Shown in pieces: positions 13,301 to 25,751 of a stretch of DNA of 64,000 nucleotides. This stretch comes from Phoronis australis (taxonomy: Eukaryota; Phoronida; Phoronidae). How positions within the stretch are numbered: position 1 is the first letter of the stretch; every line of letters begins with the position of its first letter. The stretch covers positions 919,972 to 983,971 of the forward strand of contig NMRA01000037.1 in NCBI GenBank assembly GCA_002633005.1. Reading direction: 5' to 3'. The notes under the pieces are model-generated. The model did no database searches. It had not been told where the DNA came from and was given only the letters and a program-made list of their open reading frames with translations. The position numbers and the translations under genes are program-made.

Positions 13301-16300
13301 CAGACTCGTGTGAACCACACTGTGTGAATCCAGGTGGAGAGGGTGAAGGACTAGGCCATAGGCGTTGTCAACTTACCTTTGGTTTGTACACAGCCACAAG
13401 GATACCAGCTGCAAGCTCTGCTGCCATGACGATGAACAAACAGGCCATGTACTGAAAGAGAGAGCGCAAACTATGTAATGCAGTTCACAATATCACCAAT
13501 ATCATGAGTGCACAGTACGTGCACTTTTCTCAGATCAACCCTCTTCTTCTCTGCAATATAAAGTTAATGGTATTTAATCTTCTCGTTGGAGTAATCCATG
13601 GACTCCATTGTGCACATGCTTATATGGTGTGTAATCAGGTACATTAACTCGTCACAAAAAACTAGAAAAGTTCCACAGACTCCATACCGTGAAACAAAAC
13701 AATTTTCTTTTAAGATGGAGTTGCATGGGGCTTTAATGCATTCATTTACTCAGCTGTGAGATGATTGACGCCTGGTTGAATAGAATATTTTCAAATTTGG
13801 TTGATAATTTGGCTCTTCAACTTAGGAAATGGGTTCCACTCTTGGCTACCCATCCATTTCAGGGAGTCGTCCATTTGGCCATCCTGAACAACCATTGGGT
13901 AAAGCCTCGATCACATGATTCATTCAGCCAGTTTTGTGCAGGAAACCTCGCACACAACACAGCTCAACACTCACCACGCCCAGCATGAACTTGCTCTCTC
14001 TCAGGGCACCGCAACAGCCACAGAAGCCCACCAGGAAAACGAATGCTCCGACACCGATGAGCACGTAGGCAGCCGTCTCCAGGGTGCTGTCGTTGGGGTT
14101 AAGCGAGACTAGTTGTTGGAGGCTTACCATGTTCGGGTCGACTCTTAACCAGATACCAATGGCTAGGATTGCACATCCGGAGAGCTGGAGTAAGATACAG
14201 TAAGATGCATCAGATACCAATGGCTAGGACTGCATGTCCGGACAGCTGGAGTGAGACACAATAAGATGCAAAGGAAATAACTCCTCAGTTAGGCACAGAG
14301 TTTAACCGTTAGACTAGTGAAAATTCATTTTGACAAATATTTCTGAGCAAATAAATTGATTTTTAAAAAATTTAAAGTAGATTTTAGCAAGGTTTGTATG
14401 GTAAAACAAAAACATACTTGGTTTAGCTTTTGAGCAATCAAACACTGTCCCAGAGTAAAGAATTTTTACTGCATGGAGCACCAGACTACCATCTGGTGGA
14501 CTCAGAACATGTTTCCCAAAAGAAATTTTTGGACGGAAGTCAGATTTTTATACTTACGTTAATTAACCCATAATCACAATGCCCGAGACTCTAAACAAAC
14601 TTTGATGAACCTTGAACGTTCATGAAAACTTCCCCATTTTCATGTTTAGCGAAATAGTGACAGAATTTCATACTATTGTCAAAAATGGCACTTTTTAGTG
14701 TAGCAGTCCTGGTACTGGACAAGTGAGTATTGGTCAGAAGTATTTCCTGTTCTCCTGAGCTGTCATTGTAGTGCATGGACAGTAGTCATTTCCTTGTGTG
14801 GGTTAACATTCTTTAACACAAGGACACAAATTACATTACTTTGCCAAAGGATTGTTTGCATACAATACCTGTATTGTGTCTGTAGACATGCACATAGACA
14901 TTTACAACAATGTCATCACAGAAGAAGACACTTACTAGAGATAAATGCCAACTAGAATCAAGGGCTTGTTTCGAAGTTTTGACTATAGGATATAGCCAAA
15001 ACTCAGAAACACGTCTTCGAGTAGACAGCTGACGGTGGCAAAAATGAAAAGTTTTTGTCCAGTGTCAGAAATAGGCAACGACTTCCGTTTTTTCTTGAAT
15101 TTGGTTTGCTAGTCATTTTTCAATTCTAAAAAAGCCCAATTTATCTGAAACTAGCAAGCCAATGAAAAAAATATAGGGACTAGTACGTTTCAGAGCAACG
15201 GGGCTTTTTAACGTGAATTTCCAGATGACAGGGTTGAATGAAATGTTACATTTTCCTCACCTACTCATGAGGAAATGTTCAGCTGAAGATATTTACACAA
15301 AATTACTTATTTTAGGTTATGTAGGGTGCTAGAAATACTCCAAATCTGGCTAACTTCGGAACATCATATCTCAGAGATGGCGAACAGTGAGAATTCATGT
15401 GAAGCTGCCAGGTACTATACTATGCGCACTGTTTTCCAAAATACTATTAGGGATTATTATCACAATTCACTTTTGCACGAACGGCTATGAAAAAAGAAGA
15501 CCTGTGATTTTTTATTAGAAAAATTCAAATGTAGCTGAAAACGAAAACGAAATAATTCATGAAACTGTAACGGCATTTATGAGAATTAAATCACAAGTAT
15601 TTATATCAAACGAAGCTAGCTCATGTTATTGTTACCAACTGTTTTGCTATGACGCAACCTTTCTCTTTCATCAAATCTTACTACAAATGAGTGGTCACAT
15701 GACCAAACTACTGGCAATAGTCTACAGGTCTAGTATTTCCAAAAAATATATGCTTTCATTCGAGATATTTGGCTAAATGAACAGATTTGCTGATAAGATC
15801 TCACATTTAACTGTGTAAAATTACATACATTTTGGAACTTTAAAGCCTGAAGAATTTGATTTCGACTCCATAACAACCTGCCATTACCTACGTCAAAGGA
15901 CAACTCTGCCATGTCTTTTTAGAAAAAATAGCAAAAAAGGAAAGTTTGTACTAAGGTAAGTCTGTGTGGACGGGAATCAGGGTAAAACATGGCCATAAAA
16001 AGTAGTCCTTGCGGCTACACAAGCGTGTCTAGAGACGTGTTATAAGCAATTCCTGAGCACATCTCATCGGCCTTGAATTAAACAAGCTTGAAGAAAATTA
16101 TAATGACCAATTGCACCCCAGAAGGTGTTTCCCATTAAGGAAACTTCGGTTTACCGAAGTTTCGCCGAAACGACGCAGTTAATTTGTACTCTAATGAACG
16201 AATATCGAGTAGTGGGTTCGAGGCTAACTGAAAATGGTTCTCCTGCCATTTATGAGTGTTTATAAAAATGACCAGTGTCATTCTTCATCAGATAAGCTTT

Positions 16301-16745
16301 CTTTATTACTTGTTTATTTAGTAATACGTGTGCCGATTGAAAGCACGTTGGCTACACTACAATAACAAAGATGTTTTGCGAGTGTGATCGTATATCAATG
16401 TCGCGACCTCTACCAATAACTTCGGCGAAGTTTCGTTCTGACCTTACCAACTACACCAAAGTTTCGGTGAGTACTGAAACTTCGCTTTTAAATCCTACTA
16501 TTTTCAGCGAAGTTTCGATTGCAGATTAAGTACCAGAGTTAACCTTTCCCACTTACCGAAACTTCGGTAAAAGCAAAGTTTCGCCTCCAGTGGGAAAGTG
16601 ACTAAAGATACCAAAGCAAGAGGTAGCATATCTTATCAATGAGTCCCCTAAATTAAACTTGACATGACATGTAACTTACCCAGAAAATAATGTTGAAAAC
16701 AATCAACATTATCTTGGAACACTTTGCACCACATCCTATCGCCAT
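7283..16745 (-). CDS. Tetraspanin A, CD9-like, complete (7 coding exons, 258 aa)
   Basis: Four-pass membrane scaffold protein that organises partner receptors in tetraspanin-enriched microdomains. Seven exons, all joined in phase 0: 16745-16680, 14184-13975, 13451-13377, 12850-12752, 11466-11281, 8878-8795, 7339-7283. In order they give a Cys-rich N-terminus (GCGAKC, likely palmitoylated) and TM1 with the FNIIFW ending; the small loop and TM2 ending in the hallmark CGCCGA; TM3 with a buried Glu (MAAELAAG); a large loop with six cysteines (CCG, SCC, VKC, KKC); TM4; and a CCLC tail. N-glycosylation sequons occur at NDS in the small loop and NGS and NKT in the large loop. The length is usual for the family. 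The start has a good context (A at -3, G at +4). The closest recalled relatives are CD9/CD81-like tetraspanins. No orthologue name is claimed. Confidence 0.93.
7340..8794 (-). other. Tetraspanin A intron 6
   Basis: Intron between the TM4 exons. No second coding signal was recognised in either strand. Confidence 0.6.
8795..8878 (-). CDS. Tetraspanin A exon 6 (end of large loop, TM4)
   Basis: Acceptor CCTTTCAG, 28 codons starting KCIDSVKEWV (last loop Cys), then LPIVIGVGVGIACLE, donor GAG|GTATGT. Confidence 0.9.
8928..9000. repeat. Dispersed repeat, copy 1 (CTGGCTAACT... family)
   Basis: Shares the pattern GGCTAACTCTGGAACA, TCTCAGAAATGAC and GATTCATATGAAACT with 15341-15420 and, inverted, with 54295-54385. 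Divergence between copies is substantial, so it is an old element. Confidence 0.55.
9140..9312. repeat. Foldback element with GCATACCGTATTGCC ends
   Basis: The left end reads GCATTACCGTATTGCCACG and the inverted right end GCATACCGTATTGCCTGG, followed in both by a CCATGGG core. A partial related copy precedes it at 8997-9060. This is typical of a small non-autonomous inverted-repeat transposon inside tetraspanin A intron 5. Confidence 0.6.
11281..11466 (-). CDS. Tetraspanin A exon 5 (large loop, CCG and SCC motifs)
   Basis: Acceptor GTTCACAG, 62 codons beginning FQCCGGNGPDDY, with PLSCC and VKC, donor AAG|GTGAGT. These cysteines make the disulfide core of the large extracellular loop. Confidence 0.93.
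11934..11956. repeat. G-rich tract
   Basis: GGGAGGGTGGGGA followed by a run of ten or so G in tetraspanin A intron 4. It has several G runs close together, so it could fold as a quadruplex on the plus strand. Confidence 0.6.
12752..12850 (-). CDS. Tetraspanin A exon 4 (large loop, helices A-B)
   Basis: Acceptor TTTTACAG, 33 codons from VETAMGKIL to GYDWVQLK, donor AAG|GTGTGT. It contains an NGS sequon and the conserved WVQ before the CCG exon. Confidence 0.9.
13377..13451 (-). CDS. Tetraspanin A exon 3 (TM3)
   Basis: Acceptor CTCTTTCAG, 25 codons (YMACLFIVMAAELAAGIL and onward, ending in YKPK), donor AAG|GTAAGT. The buried Glu is typical of tetraspanin TM3. Confidence 0.92.
13975..14184 (-). 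CDS. Tetraspanin A exon 2 (TM1 end, small loop, TM2)
   Basis: Acceptor CTCCAG, 70 codons from LSGCAILAIGIW through FCGCCGALRES to MLGV, donor GTG|GTGAGT. The acceptor-side 61 bp is tandemly duplicated just upstream (14151-14211 and 14212-14271). Confidence 0.93.
14151..14271 (-). repeat. 61-bp tandem duplication across a splice acceptor
   Basis: 14151-14211 and 14212-14271 are direct near-copies (both open AGATACCAATGGCTAGGA). The proximal copy holds the real 3' splice site and first codons of tetraspanin A exon 2. The distal copy carries a second CTCCAG acceptor whose reading frame stops (TGA) after eleven codons. Confidence 0.85.
14272..16679 (-). other. Tetraspanin A intron 1
   Basis: No coding signal. 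It holds a copy of the dispersed repeat at 15341-15420 and the CGAAACTTCGG foldback element at 16128-16598. Confidence 0.6.
16128..16598. repeat. Foldback element built of CGAAACTTCGG cores
   Basis: The ends are inverted: TTTCCCATTAAGGAAACTTC on the left and, inverted, CTTTCCCACTGGAGGCGAAA on the right. Eight near-copies of the palindrome-like core (CGAAACTTCGG or its complement) lie at about 16139, 16154, 16426, 16458, 16476, 16507, 16556 and 16574. It sits in tetraspanin A intron 1, 80 bp from exon 1. Confidence 0.7.
16680..16745 (-). CDS. Tetraspanin A exon 1 (start codon, TM1 first half)
   Basis: ATG at 16745-16743, 22 codons ending FNIIFW, donor TGG|GTAAGT. The sequence upstream (TTTCAG then about 25 bases before ATG) could be a 5' UTR splice acceptor, so the promoter may be far away. 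Confidence 0.9.
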
Positions 16746-17190
16746 TCTGACAGATTAGGGATTCTTCGTTTAATCTGAAAAATAGAAAAACGTCAAAAAA
16801 CATTAACTCTTGAAACACTGTGATGGAGTTGCCTCGTGCAAGTCTGTCGTCACATATCTATCAGAGACGGCAGGTAAACAGACACCAGGTAAAAAGACAC
16901 CCTTGATTCAATACAATAGGCAACTGGTTATTTATTCACAGATTGACATAAGGCGCGTTTCCATGAATTTCATTTTTTCCAAGAATCTACTTATACAAAC
17001 TCACTAATGCGTAGCGTACCTGAGCATATGAAAATCTTAGCAAGTTGCACCACACCAATATTGACATGATCAAAAATGAATGCAATACATCAGACCACAG
17101 CAACATGGAGCAATTACTTAGAAACTATGTGCCAAGCTAAGGACTGATAAGGTTGGTGTGCATGTGTCAACAATATCCTGGTTTCCATGG

Positions 17191-18223
17191 AATTTTAATT
17201 AACCACTTACAAGGTTGGAAAATTGGGGCAAAATCACCATTTTGCTGCATAACCTCACATAAGGTCACTAGCCTGCATAACAGAACCAGCATGACGACCA
17301 CAAGCTAGGAGCAAACACTAACACACCTCAGTTCATAGCTTGAAGCAGGTTGTTAGCACATAACAATGCAAATTGCTCATTGAATTGCAAACTATGGTGA
17401 TTCTCTCAGTATTTTGCACAAAAGAGGGAGCCAAAGTGTTGTTTTTGCAAATAATGGGATCTCCAGCAACTGTTATATGACTGCACACTACAACCCATGC
17501 GCAATAGACTAAAGTGTTCTCATTCTTTACATTTGTGGAGAAACTAAACAATTTAAATAAAATATTGTGTGCTCAATTCGGGAAGATTTTCCAAATAAAA
17601 AAATTACATTCAATAAATACTGGGACTCTACTCTCACATGCGAATACAGCTATCATTTGCCAAATACCTTAAAGGCAGTCTTTAATCTTTTGAGGACAAC
17701 ACAANAATTTTAATTAACCACTTACAAGGTTGGAAAATTGGGGCAAAATCACCATTTTGCTGCATAACCTCACATAAGGTCACTAGCCTGCATAACAGAA
17801 CCAGCATGACGACCACAAGCTAGGAGCAAACACTAACACACCTCAGTTCATAGCTTGAAGCAGGTTGTCAGCACAAAACAATGCAAATTGCTCATTGAAT
17901 TGCAAACTAATGGCGATTCTCTCAGTATTTTGCACAAAAGAGGGAGCCAAAGTGTTGTTTTCTTTTGCAAATAATGGGATCTCCAACACCTGTTATATGA
18001 CTGCACACTACAACCCATGCACAACAGACTAAAGTGTTCTTAATCTTTACATTTGTGGAGAAACTAAACAGTTTAAATAAAATATCGTGTGCTCAACTGG
18101 GGAAGATTTTCCAAATAAAAAAATTACATTCAATAAATACTGGGACTCTACTCTCACATGCGAATACAGCTATCATTTGCCAAATACCTTAAAGGCAGTC
18201 TTTTATCTTTTGAGGACAACACG
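17191..18223. repeat. 0.5-kb direct duplicate joined by a single N
   Basis: 17191-17704 and 17706-18223 are near-identical with scattered substitutions and small indels, and a lone N stands at 17705 exactly between them. The arrangement looks like overlapping contig ends from two haplotypes, not a biological tandem. Confidence 0.85.
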
Positions 18224-20884
18224 AGACTTTTTTCTAACATGTGAATAAAATAAGACTATTAACAACACTAAGCAACTCAGCCAAGTCACAATGTAATGGA
18301 TAATAATTAATAATGTATAAAACATTCCTGATCCCGAGGACACAATTTAATGGAGAATAATTAATTATGTATAAAAAACTCCTAAACCCACCATTGGTCT
18401 GTTCAAAACAATAACTGACTTGACTGTGTTCCAATGACACCTGGGTGTAACAACACAAACAAGGAATCAATTTGTTAATTTCCAGGTCAGTTCCCATGGA
18501 GTGAAATGGGGTCAGAGACCGGCAACTTGCAATTATTCATATCAAACATTTGTATGTACTGTTAAACACCACATACAAATGTTGTTAGATAACACGAAAT
18601 AAGGAAAAATTTTCTTTCAACATTTTCTGACAACTTCCAGCATTCAAAATTGAATTTAATAAGTAAATTTCACTGTACTTTTTTATCTATTTCATTCATT
18701 TAGCATACCTTGAATGAATTACTGATATTCTACCCTACATAATCACATGGTTTGATGGTAGCATACATAATAGAACACTGCAACAAACATTCTTTAAAGA
18801 CTATGCAGCAGAGTGCTGGTGTTACATTAAAAAAACAACCAATGGAAGACCTGTAATTCTAACTGGTGCCTGCTGCTGTGGGACTCAGGATTCCCACATG
18901 GCCACATCACATTTTTATGATTCTTTCACATGTGTATAATTCCAAGTTGATTACACTTGACCAAACAATATGTTGTTGGTTAATCCCACACAACATTATC
19001 TGTGCGTCAACATTGGTTAAATCCGGTTTAAAAATGTGATAAACGACAGGAAACATTGGAAAGAAGAAGTCACACCCATGTGACGAAGTTTCTCAGACGG
19101 TCAGTAGGATTCAGACAAGTTTTTAGATTTTCATTTATGATATTCAATAATGAATAAGTCTAGTTTCGACAAGCTAGTTTGTGACTAAATATTCAGTACA
19201 CTATGAGAAAGACAATGAATGCATTGTATCTCACACGACTGCCGAGATCGCGAGATCGTGCAAGTCTGGCAACAACACTAATCAGCACTCCACAGTTACA
19301 TCCACCTATTTTCAACACATCAACCTAAGTGTGAGCATCCTTTCACTAAACACTCATAATATCTATTGAATATCATATACACAGCATCATATCCAGTAGT
19401 AACAACAGGTCAAGAACAAAACATTCCAGTCAACTAAAAATAGAAAGGATACAATGTCTCATAGCAAATAACATTTATGACTACAACTATGAATACTATG
19501 CAGAATAGTATCAAGATAAATCCTGATCTCAGGGTATCAACAAGACCTACTGACAACATCAGAAAACGAAACATTCCTGGATTTACAATATCAGCTGGAT
19601 ATTGCAACACTTAGATATTGCAACACTTACAATTGACAAGACAAAAGTAAATCATGTCCCAACTTTGTGATGGCTAATTTCTGTCAACAGCAAAATGACT
19701 GGCAATGACGCTGACTATGAGGGTGAAATCTTGCCATTTCTGGGATGCAATACAAGTTTTGACCAACAAGAGAAACTTATTTTCCATTTTGTGTAAAAGA
19801 TAGGAGATACCAAATAAATGCTAATAACCACCTTTAAAGACCTATAACTTAGTTGACAATGACTTTTTGAAATTGTGGGCATTCGTACAAACATTAGAAG
19901 TCTAGAAAAATACTGAAATTAGCAATTATTTTTGTTCGAAATTGATGAGATTTTATGGTATGGCAGCAAAATTCTAATAACAGAATGGTTTAGCAACTGT
20001 CCTAACTTTCTTTTCGTTATGGGTCATGAGGTAAGGATATCCTGAATGCTGAATGCAACTTTTGACCTGCCATTACCAGTGGGAATTCAGGCCATTTTGA
20101 TTACACTGTGTACATTAAGAAACCGGTTCAACCACCCAACAAACCAAACAGAATTTGGTGGACAGATGACTAACCATTGTTCACCCTGGGAGTGGCCCAC
20201 AAAAAGTCTCTTGATCAAGCAGTACCTTCTAAAGAGTTCACTCACAGAAACAAACAGTCGTGTTGACGTCATTTCCAATGGTAAAAGAATTTAAAAAACA
20301 AGCCCTATGTGATTGGGCGAAGCGCAACCGAATGCCTTAGACACCGACTACCCTTCCGAACATAACTACCAGCAGTGCTCAAGTCTCAACAAACATTTAA
20401 AAAATGAAGTTATTTCGAGTCATCACCTTATTACCTCGTTCATGTGAATGTACCAACTCACCCTTGACAGCCCCAATAAAACTGGCTTGAAAAGCTGCAT
20501 GGCAAATTGCCATAAAACAACATCAATACCTGACAGGTAATGTACCACCCTTCCTATATTGATCTACCGTAGTTATACACAGTGACTGGGTTAACCATTA
20601 AAGTGTTTATGCCAGATTCCACAACATCCTTGACAAAGAACAAGCACATCCACATAACAGCATTTTATACCAATTCGTCACTTATTTCACACAAAAACAA
20701 CTGACAAATTTGTCATTTTTACAATTTTCAACGGCCGAGTGATTACCCAGCTTTAAATAATGGAAACTTCACAGCAGACTAAAAATGTTTAATGTTTATT
20801 TTTGTGGAGGAATCTGACAAAATAGAATTTCACTTGTCCGCCACCTTGTGTCCTAAACGTATCCTAAGTAACGGGTAAGTCAAG

Positions 20885-21059
20885 AATTGACCTATCGCCA
20901 GGGTTTTGAGTGACTGCTTAACTGACCAATCAGAACGCAGCCTTCTCGACACACCTTCGTTTCCGAGTCGCCATTGTACCCGACAACCAACACGTTGTCG
21001 GGAAAAACTTATCATTTGTCGATTTTTCGAAAGGGGGCGGAGCTTGCGATAGGTCAATT
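20885..21059. repeat. MITE-like element, family 1 copy A
   Basis: Perfect 14-bp inverted ends, AATTGACCTATCGC on the left and its complement at 21046-21059. Internal sequence (ACCAATCAGAA, CACCTTCGTTT, GCCATT, CAACACGTTG) recurs in copies B and C. Confidence 0.8.
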
Positions 21060-21279
21060 ACTGCATCTTCAGGCTTTGCTAAGGTAGTACAGTAACTCTT
21101 TGCCAATTCAGGACAAACCATGGCCGACAAGTGAAATTTTCATTTTGTCAAATTTCTCAAGAAAAAATGAAGATTGGGAATGTTTCAATCTGTTGCTAGC
21201 ATGACTTGAGCTGTGTAGATGTCACAAAACGACACTTGGTAAAGTTTCTATTGTTGCAGAAAGGTAATCAACCTTTGAA

Positions 21280-21401
21280 AATGGACCTATCGCCGGGACT
21301 TTGAGTAACGGCTTAATTGACCAATCAGAAGGCACCTTCGTTTACAAGCCGCCATTTTACCAGACAACACGTTGCCGGGTAGAGCTTGCGATAGGTCAAT
21401 T
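21280..21401. repeat. MITE-like element, family 1 copy B
   Basis: The left end AATGGACCTATCGC (one mismatch) and right end GCGATAGGTCAATT enclose a shorter version of copy A. The duplicated contig end at 23347 begins inside this element. Confidence 0.78.
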
Positions 21402-24400
21402 GGAAAATGGCATTTCAGCAAGTTTGTGACTTCATAACAAAACTTTTTAGTCAAAATAATACGAACAGCAATATTTTTTGATTTCTAATTTAAAAATCTT
21501 CCATTTTTACTATTAGCTTATCACTAAGTGAGTAACAAGTCAGGAAATATTCTGCTTTGAATTTGTGTATTCTTGCCTGGTCTTGCGTACTATGAGACGA
21601 ATTTCCGTATAAATCTGCCTTTTTGCATATGCAGTATGGTATGGATTATGTTATGAAAGAGGTTAACATTACAATTGCCATTTTCCATTTCATAAACTAA
21701 TGATCTTGTTGCAAATACTGGAAACTTCACAAAACTGGTTTAGGATGTCTGCACAGTACAAACTAAACTAATAACAGTATTCGACTTAAATTTTCAAAAT
21801 TCTTGTTTATATGGAATTTTTTTACTAAAATTCACTTGTCAGCCATATTGTAAGTCAAATAGATGCAAATTTGGAACTGGCAGATAAAATAAGGGAAATT
21901 CCAACCAGCTGCAGACAATCACCACAGTTCATTTGGTATTGGATATGCACTTGATAAATTAACACCAGCCACAACAAATCTCTGAATACCCAAACCAAGA
22001 GGTGGCACAATACATTTTGAACAAGGTGGGGGGGACAGTTGTCAGTTTGTCACTGTACAAGTTGTCCCAGCACGACTTGCTCCACTTCACAAATGCATTT
22101 ACATGACATTAGATTGCAAACTGGATCAACAAGAGTCATTTACACAAAGACTGTCCGTAATAGCGAACATCCAAACCGTGTGGAATGCAAGCGCGGAAGG
22201 TTTACACACACGCTTGCGTCGCCGATCTGATGTTCCGTGTTACGTGACAACAGTCTCCCATGTAAATGCAACTTTAAAGGGCAATCTGGCACACTATGTT
22301 TCACAGACAAACATTGTCTACACACCGGATACCCTCTGCTGGATATCCTGTACAACTGATCCTGTTTCAGGAGAACGATGTTGCTGCGATGTTGCTGCGT
22401 GTGAACAACAGTCATGAATCTGTTACCATCGTGCAATCCATTAACTTCACAATGTCATGCAGCCAGAACAATCCATTGTTGGGATTGTCTTTCTAAATTC
22501 ACACTTGCCCTAAACTATGGCATAAGATACTGGATAATCATGTACTGTGATTTCTCATCAGTGACAAGTACATTCACATCATGTGAACAAGTCCTTAGCT
22601 GGAGAAATGAATAAAATGCATTGGGCTATGTCTCCTCTATTGTCAATGCTAGGAGACTGAATAATATGGCTTTAACTTTTCAAAGGGAGACTGTTGGCAA
22701 ATACTAACTTAAAGGAAATAATTTTCCTATTGTATGAGTATGGTGAATGGACAGCACAGAAACCATTGTACATGCATTCAGTGTACAGTGTTCAATGGCA
22801 GACTCCTGAATATTTAACTGTAATCAGAATGTTGTATCCAACAACTGTAGAAGATCAAGAAAGTTTAAATTTTAACAAAATTGAGGGAAAGTGTGCATGT
22901 GCGTAAAAATACAATAATGAGAAAAATGTCAGTTTAACACTCAGCATGAAGTTTAACTTCACTTCGCAACAACTGCAGAAATAAATACTATTATACATAA
23001 ATCTATATGTGCACAGCACAGCACTATGGTCACCGGTGTAATTGTTTGGAATATACTGGAGTTATTTGTTACTATTTTCTCACAGCCTGCAAAGATGGCT
23101 GTGTGATGTTGATTCTAATTCCAAGTTAAAACAATTACAAAACCTGGTATGGTGCAGTATTTGAACTGGAGACTGATGGCCTTTTAAGATTATTTGTGTA
23201 ATGATTTCCACACTTAAATGTTGCATCTAAGGGATATAATTCTCATGTGATTTCTTTACATCATGAGGCCCAGGTCACAACAACCCTTTTTGCTGTACCT
23301 AGTTACTGTTCAACTGGAGCTACACGGAATATAATCCACTGGATANTGCCGGGTAGAGCTTGCGATAGGTCAATTGGAAAATGGCATTTCAGCAAGTTTG
23401 TGACTTCATAACAAAACTTTTTAGTCAAAATAATACGAACAGCAATATTTTTTGATTTCTAATTTAAAAATCTTCCATTTTTACTATTAGCTTATCACTA
23501 AGTGAGTAACAAGTCAGGAAATATTCTGCTTTGAATTTGTGTATTCTTGCCTGGTCTTGCGTACTATGAGACGAATTTCCGTATAAATCTGCCTTTTTGC
23601 ATATGCAGTATGGTATGGATTATGTTATGAAAGAGGTTAACATTACAATTGCCATTTTCCATTTCATAAACTAATGATCTTGTTGCAAATACTGGAAACT
23701 TCACAAAACTGGTTTAGGATGTCTGCACAGTACAAACTAAACTAATAACAGTATTCGACTTAAATTTTCAAAATTCTTGTTTATATGGAAATTTTTTACT
23801 AAAATTCACTTGTCAGCCATATTGTAAGTCAAATAGATGCAAATTTGGAACTGGCAGATAAAATAAGGGAAATTCCAACCAGCTACAGACAATCACCACA
23901 GTTCATTTGGTATTGCACATGCACTTGATATATTAACACCAGCCACAACAAATGACTGAATACCCAAACCAAGAGGTGGCACAATACATTTTGAACAAGG
24001 TGGAGGGGACAGTTGTCACCGAACAAGTTGTCCCAGCACGACTTGCTCCACTTCACAAATGCATTTACATGACATTAGATCGCAAACTGGATCAACAGGA
24101 GTCATTTACACAAAGACTGTCCAGTGCACGCTTGCAAAAACAATAGCGAACATCCAAACCATGAGGAATGCTAGCGCGGAAGGTTTACACACACGCTTGC
24201 GTCGCCGATCTGATGTTCCGTGTTACATGACAACAGTCTCCCATGTAAATGCAGCTTTAGAGGGCAATCTGGCACACTATGTTTCACAGACAAACATTGT
24301 CTACACACCGGATACCGTCTGCTGGATATCCTGTACAACTGATCCTGTTTCAGGAGAACGATGTTGCTGCGATGTTGCTGCGTGTGAACAACAGTCATGA

Positions 24401-25329
24401 ATCTGTTACCATCGTGCAATCCATTAACTTCACAATGTCATGCAGTCAGAACGATCCATTGTTGGGATAGTCTTTCTAAATCCACACTTGCCCTAAACTA
24501 TGGCATAAGATACTGGATAATCATGTACTGTGACTTCTCATCAGTGACAAGTACATCCACATCATGTGAACAAGTCCTTAGCTGTAGAAATGAATCAAAT
24601 GCATTGGGCTATGTCTCCTCTATTGTCAATGCTAGGAGACTGAATAATATGGCTTTATCTTTTCAAAGGGAGACTGTTGGCAAATACTAAGGAAATAATT
24701 TTCCTATTGTATGAGTATGGTGAATGGACAGCACAGGAACCATTGTACATGCATTCAGTATACAGTGTTCAAATTCAATGGCTGACTCCTGAATATTTAA
24801 CTATAATCAGAATGTTGTATCCAACAACTGTAGAAGATCAAGAAAGTTTAAAATTTAACAAAATTGAGGGAAAGTGTGCATGTGCGTAAAAATGCAAAAA
24901 TGAGAACGAAATGACAGTTTAACACCCAGCATGAAGTTTAACTTCACTTCGCAACAACTGCAGAAATAAATACTTTTATACATAAATCTATATGTGCACA
25001 GCACAGCATTATGGTCACCGGTGTAATTGTTTGGAATATACTGGAGTTATTTGTTACTATTTTCTCACAGCCTGCAAAGATAGCTGTGAGATGTTGATTC
25101 TAATTCCAAGTTAAAACAATTACAAAACCTGGTATGGTGCAGTATTTGAACTGGGACTGATGGCCTTTTAAGATTATTTGTGTAATGTTTTCCACACTTA
25201 AATGTTGCATCTAAGGGATATAATTCTCATGTGATTTCTTTACATCATAAGGCCCAGGTCACAACAACCCTTTTTGCTGTACCTAGTTACTGTTCAACTG
25301 GAGCTACACGGAATATAATCCACTGGATA
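21373..25329. repeat. 2-kb direct duplicate joined by a single N
   Basis: 21373-23345 and 23347-25329 match end to end with a few percent of substitutions and indels, separated only by N at 23346. Both start TGCCGGGTAGAGC and end CCACTGGATA. This is best read as two haplotype contig ends left unmerged. Confidence 0.87.
24171..24419 (-). other. Degenerate ORF with zinc-knuckle-like motif
   Basis: An 82-codon ORF, with a partner at 22140-22436 in the duplicate. It carries CRQCLSVKHSVPDC, which fits the C-x2-C-x4-H-x4-C spacing of retroelement gag-type zinc knuckles. No gag or polymerase domain could be recognised around it. It may be chance or a relic. Confidence 0.25.
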
Positions 25330-25751
25330 GAATAATGTCAAATTATGAAGAGCTAGTAGTCCATATCACCCGTGTTAAAAGTTGCGCAAGACACGCACAG
25401 AGATGATTTCAGAAAAGCATACATATTGGGTCAATTGACTCTGAGAATCTATGGGTCTCCGCATAGTTGCATTGCAAGGAAAGCCATAATACTGCCATGG
25501 CAAGAGAAAACATGCAGTTATAACATTGATGAATATTTCAGTGTTCTCTACAACTGAAATCCCATACAAACATGTTGTAAGTGCACGACAGCAGGCCGTC
25601 TCTGAATTGCAAATGCTGCATAAACAGCTGACTTGGCCTTTTTTTAAATTTCATGGATTATTTTACAGAAACGATATAGTTGATGATGGCAACGTTTTTT
25701 CAAAACTGGTCATTATTTTTTATAAACAGGTCGTTGGCCATTAAAATGTGT

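Noticed and set aside
22103-24400. Duplicated plus-strand ORFs as a tandem gene family
   Set aside because: They are the same sequence twice because of the unmerged contig ends; a 17-bp indel breaks the frame between copies, so no coding constraint is seen.
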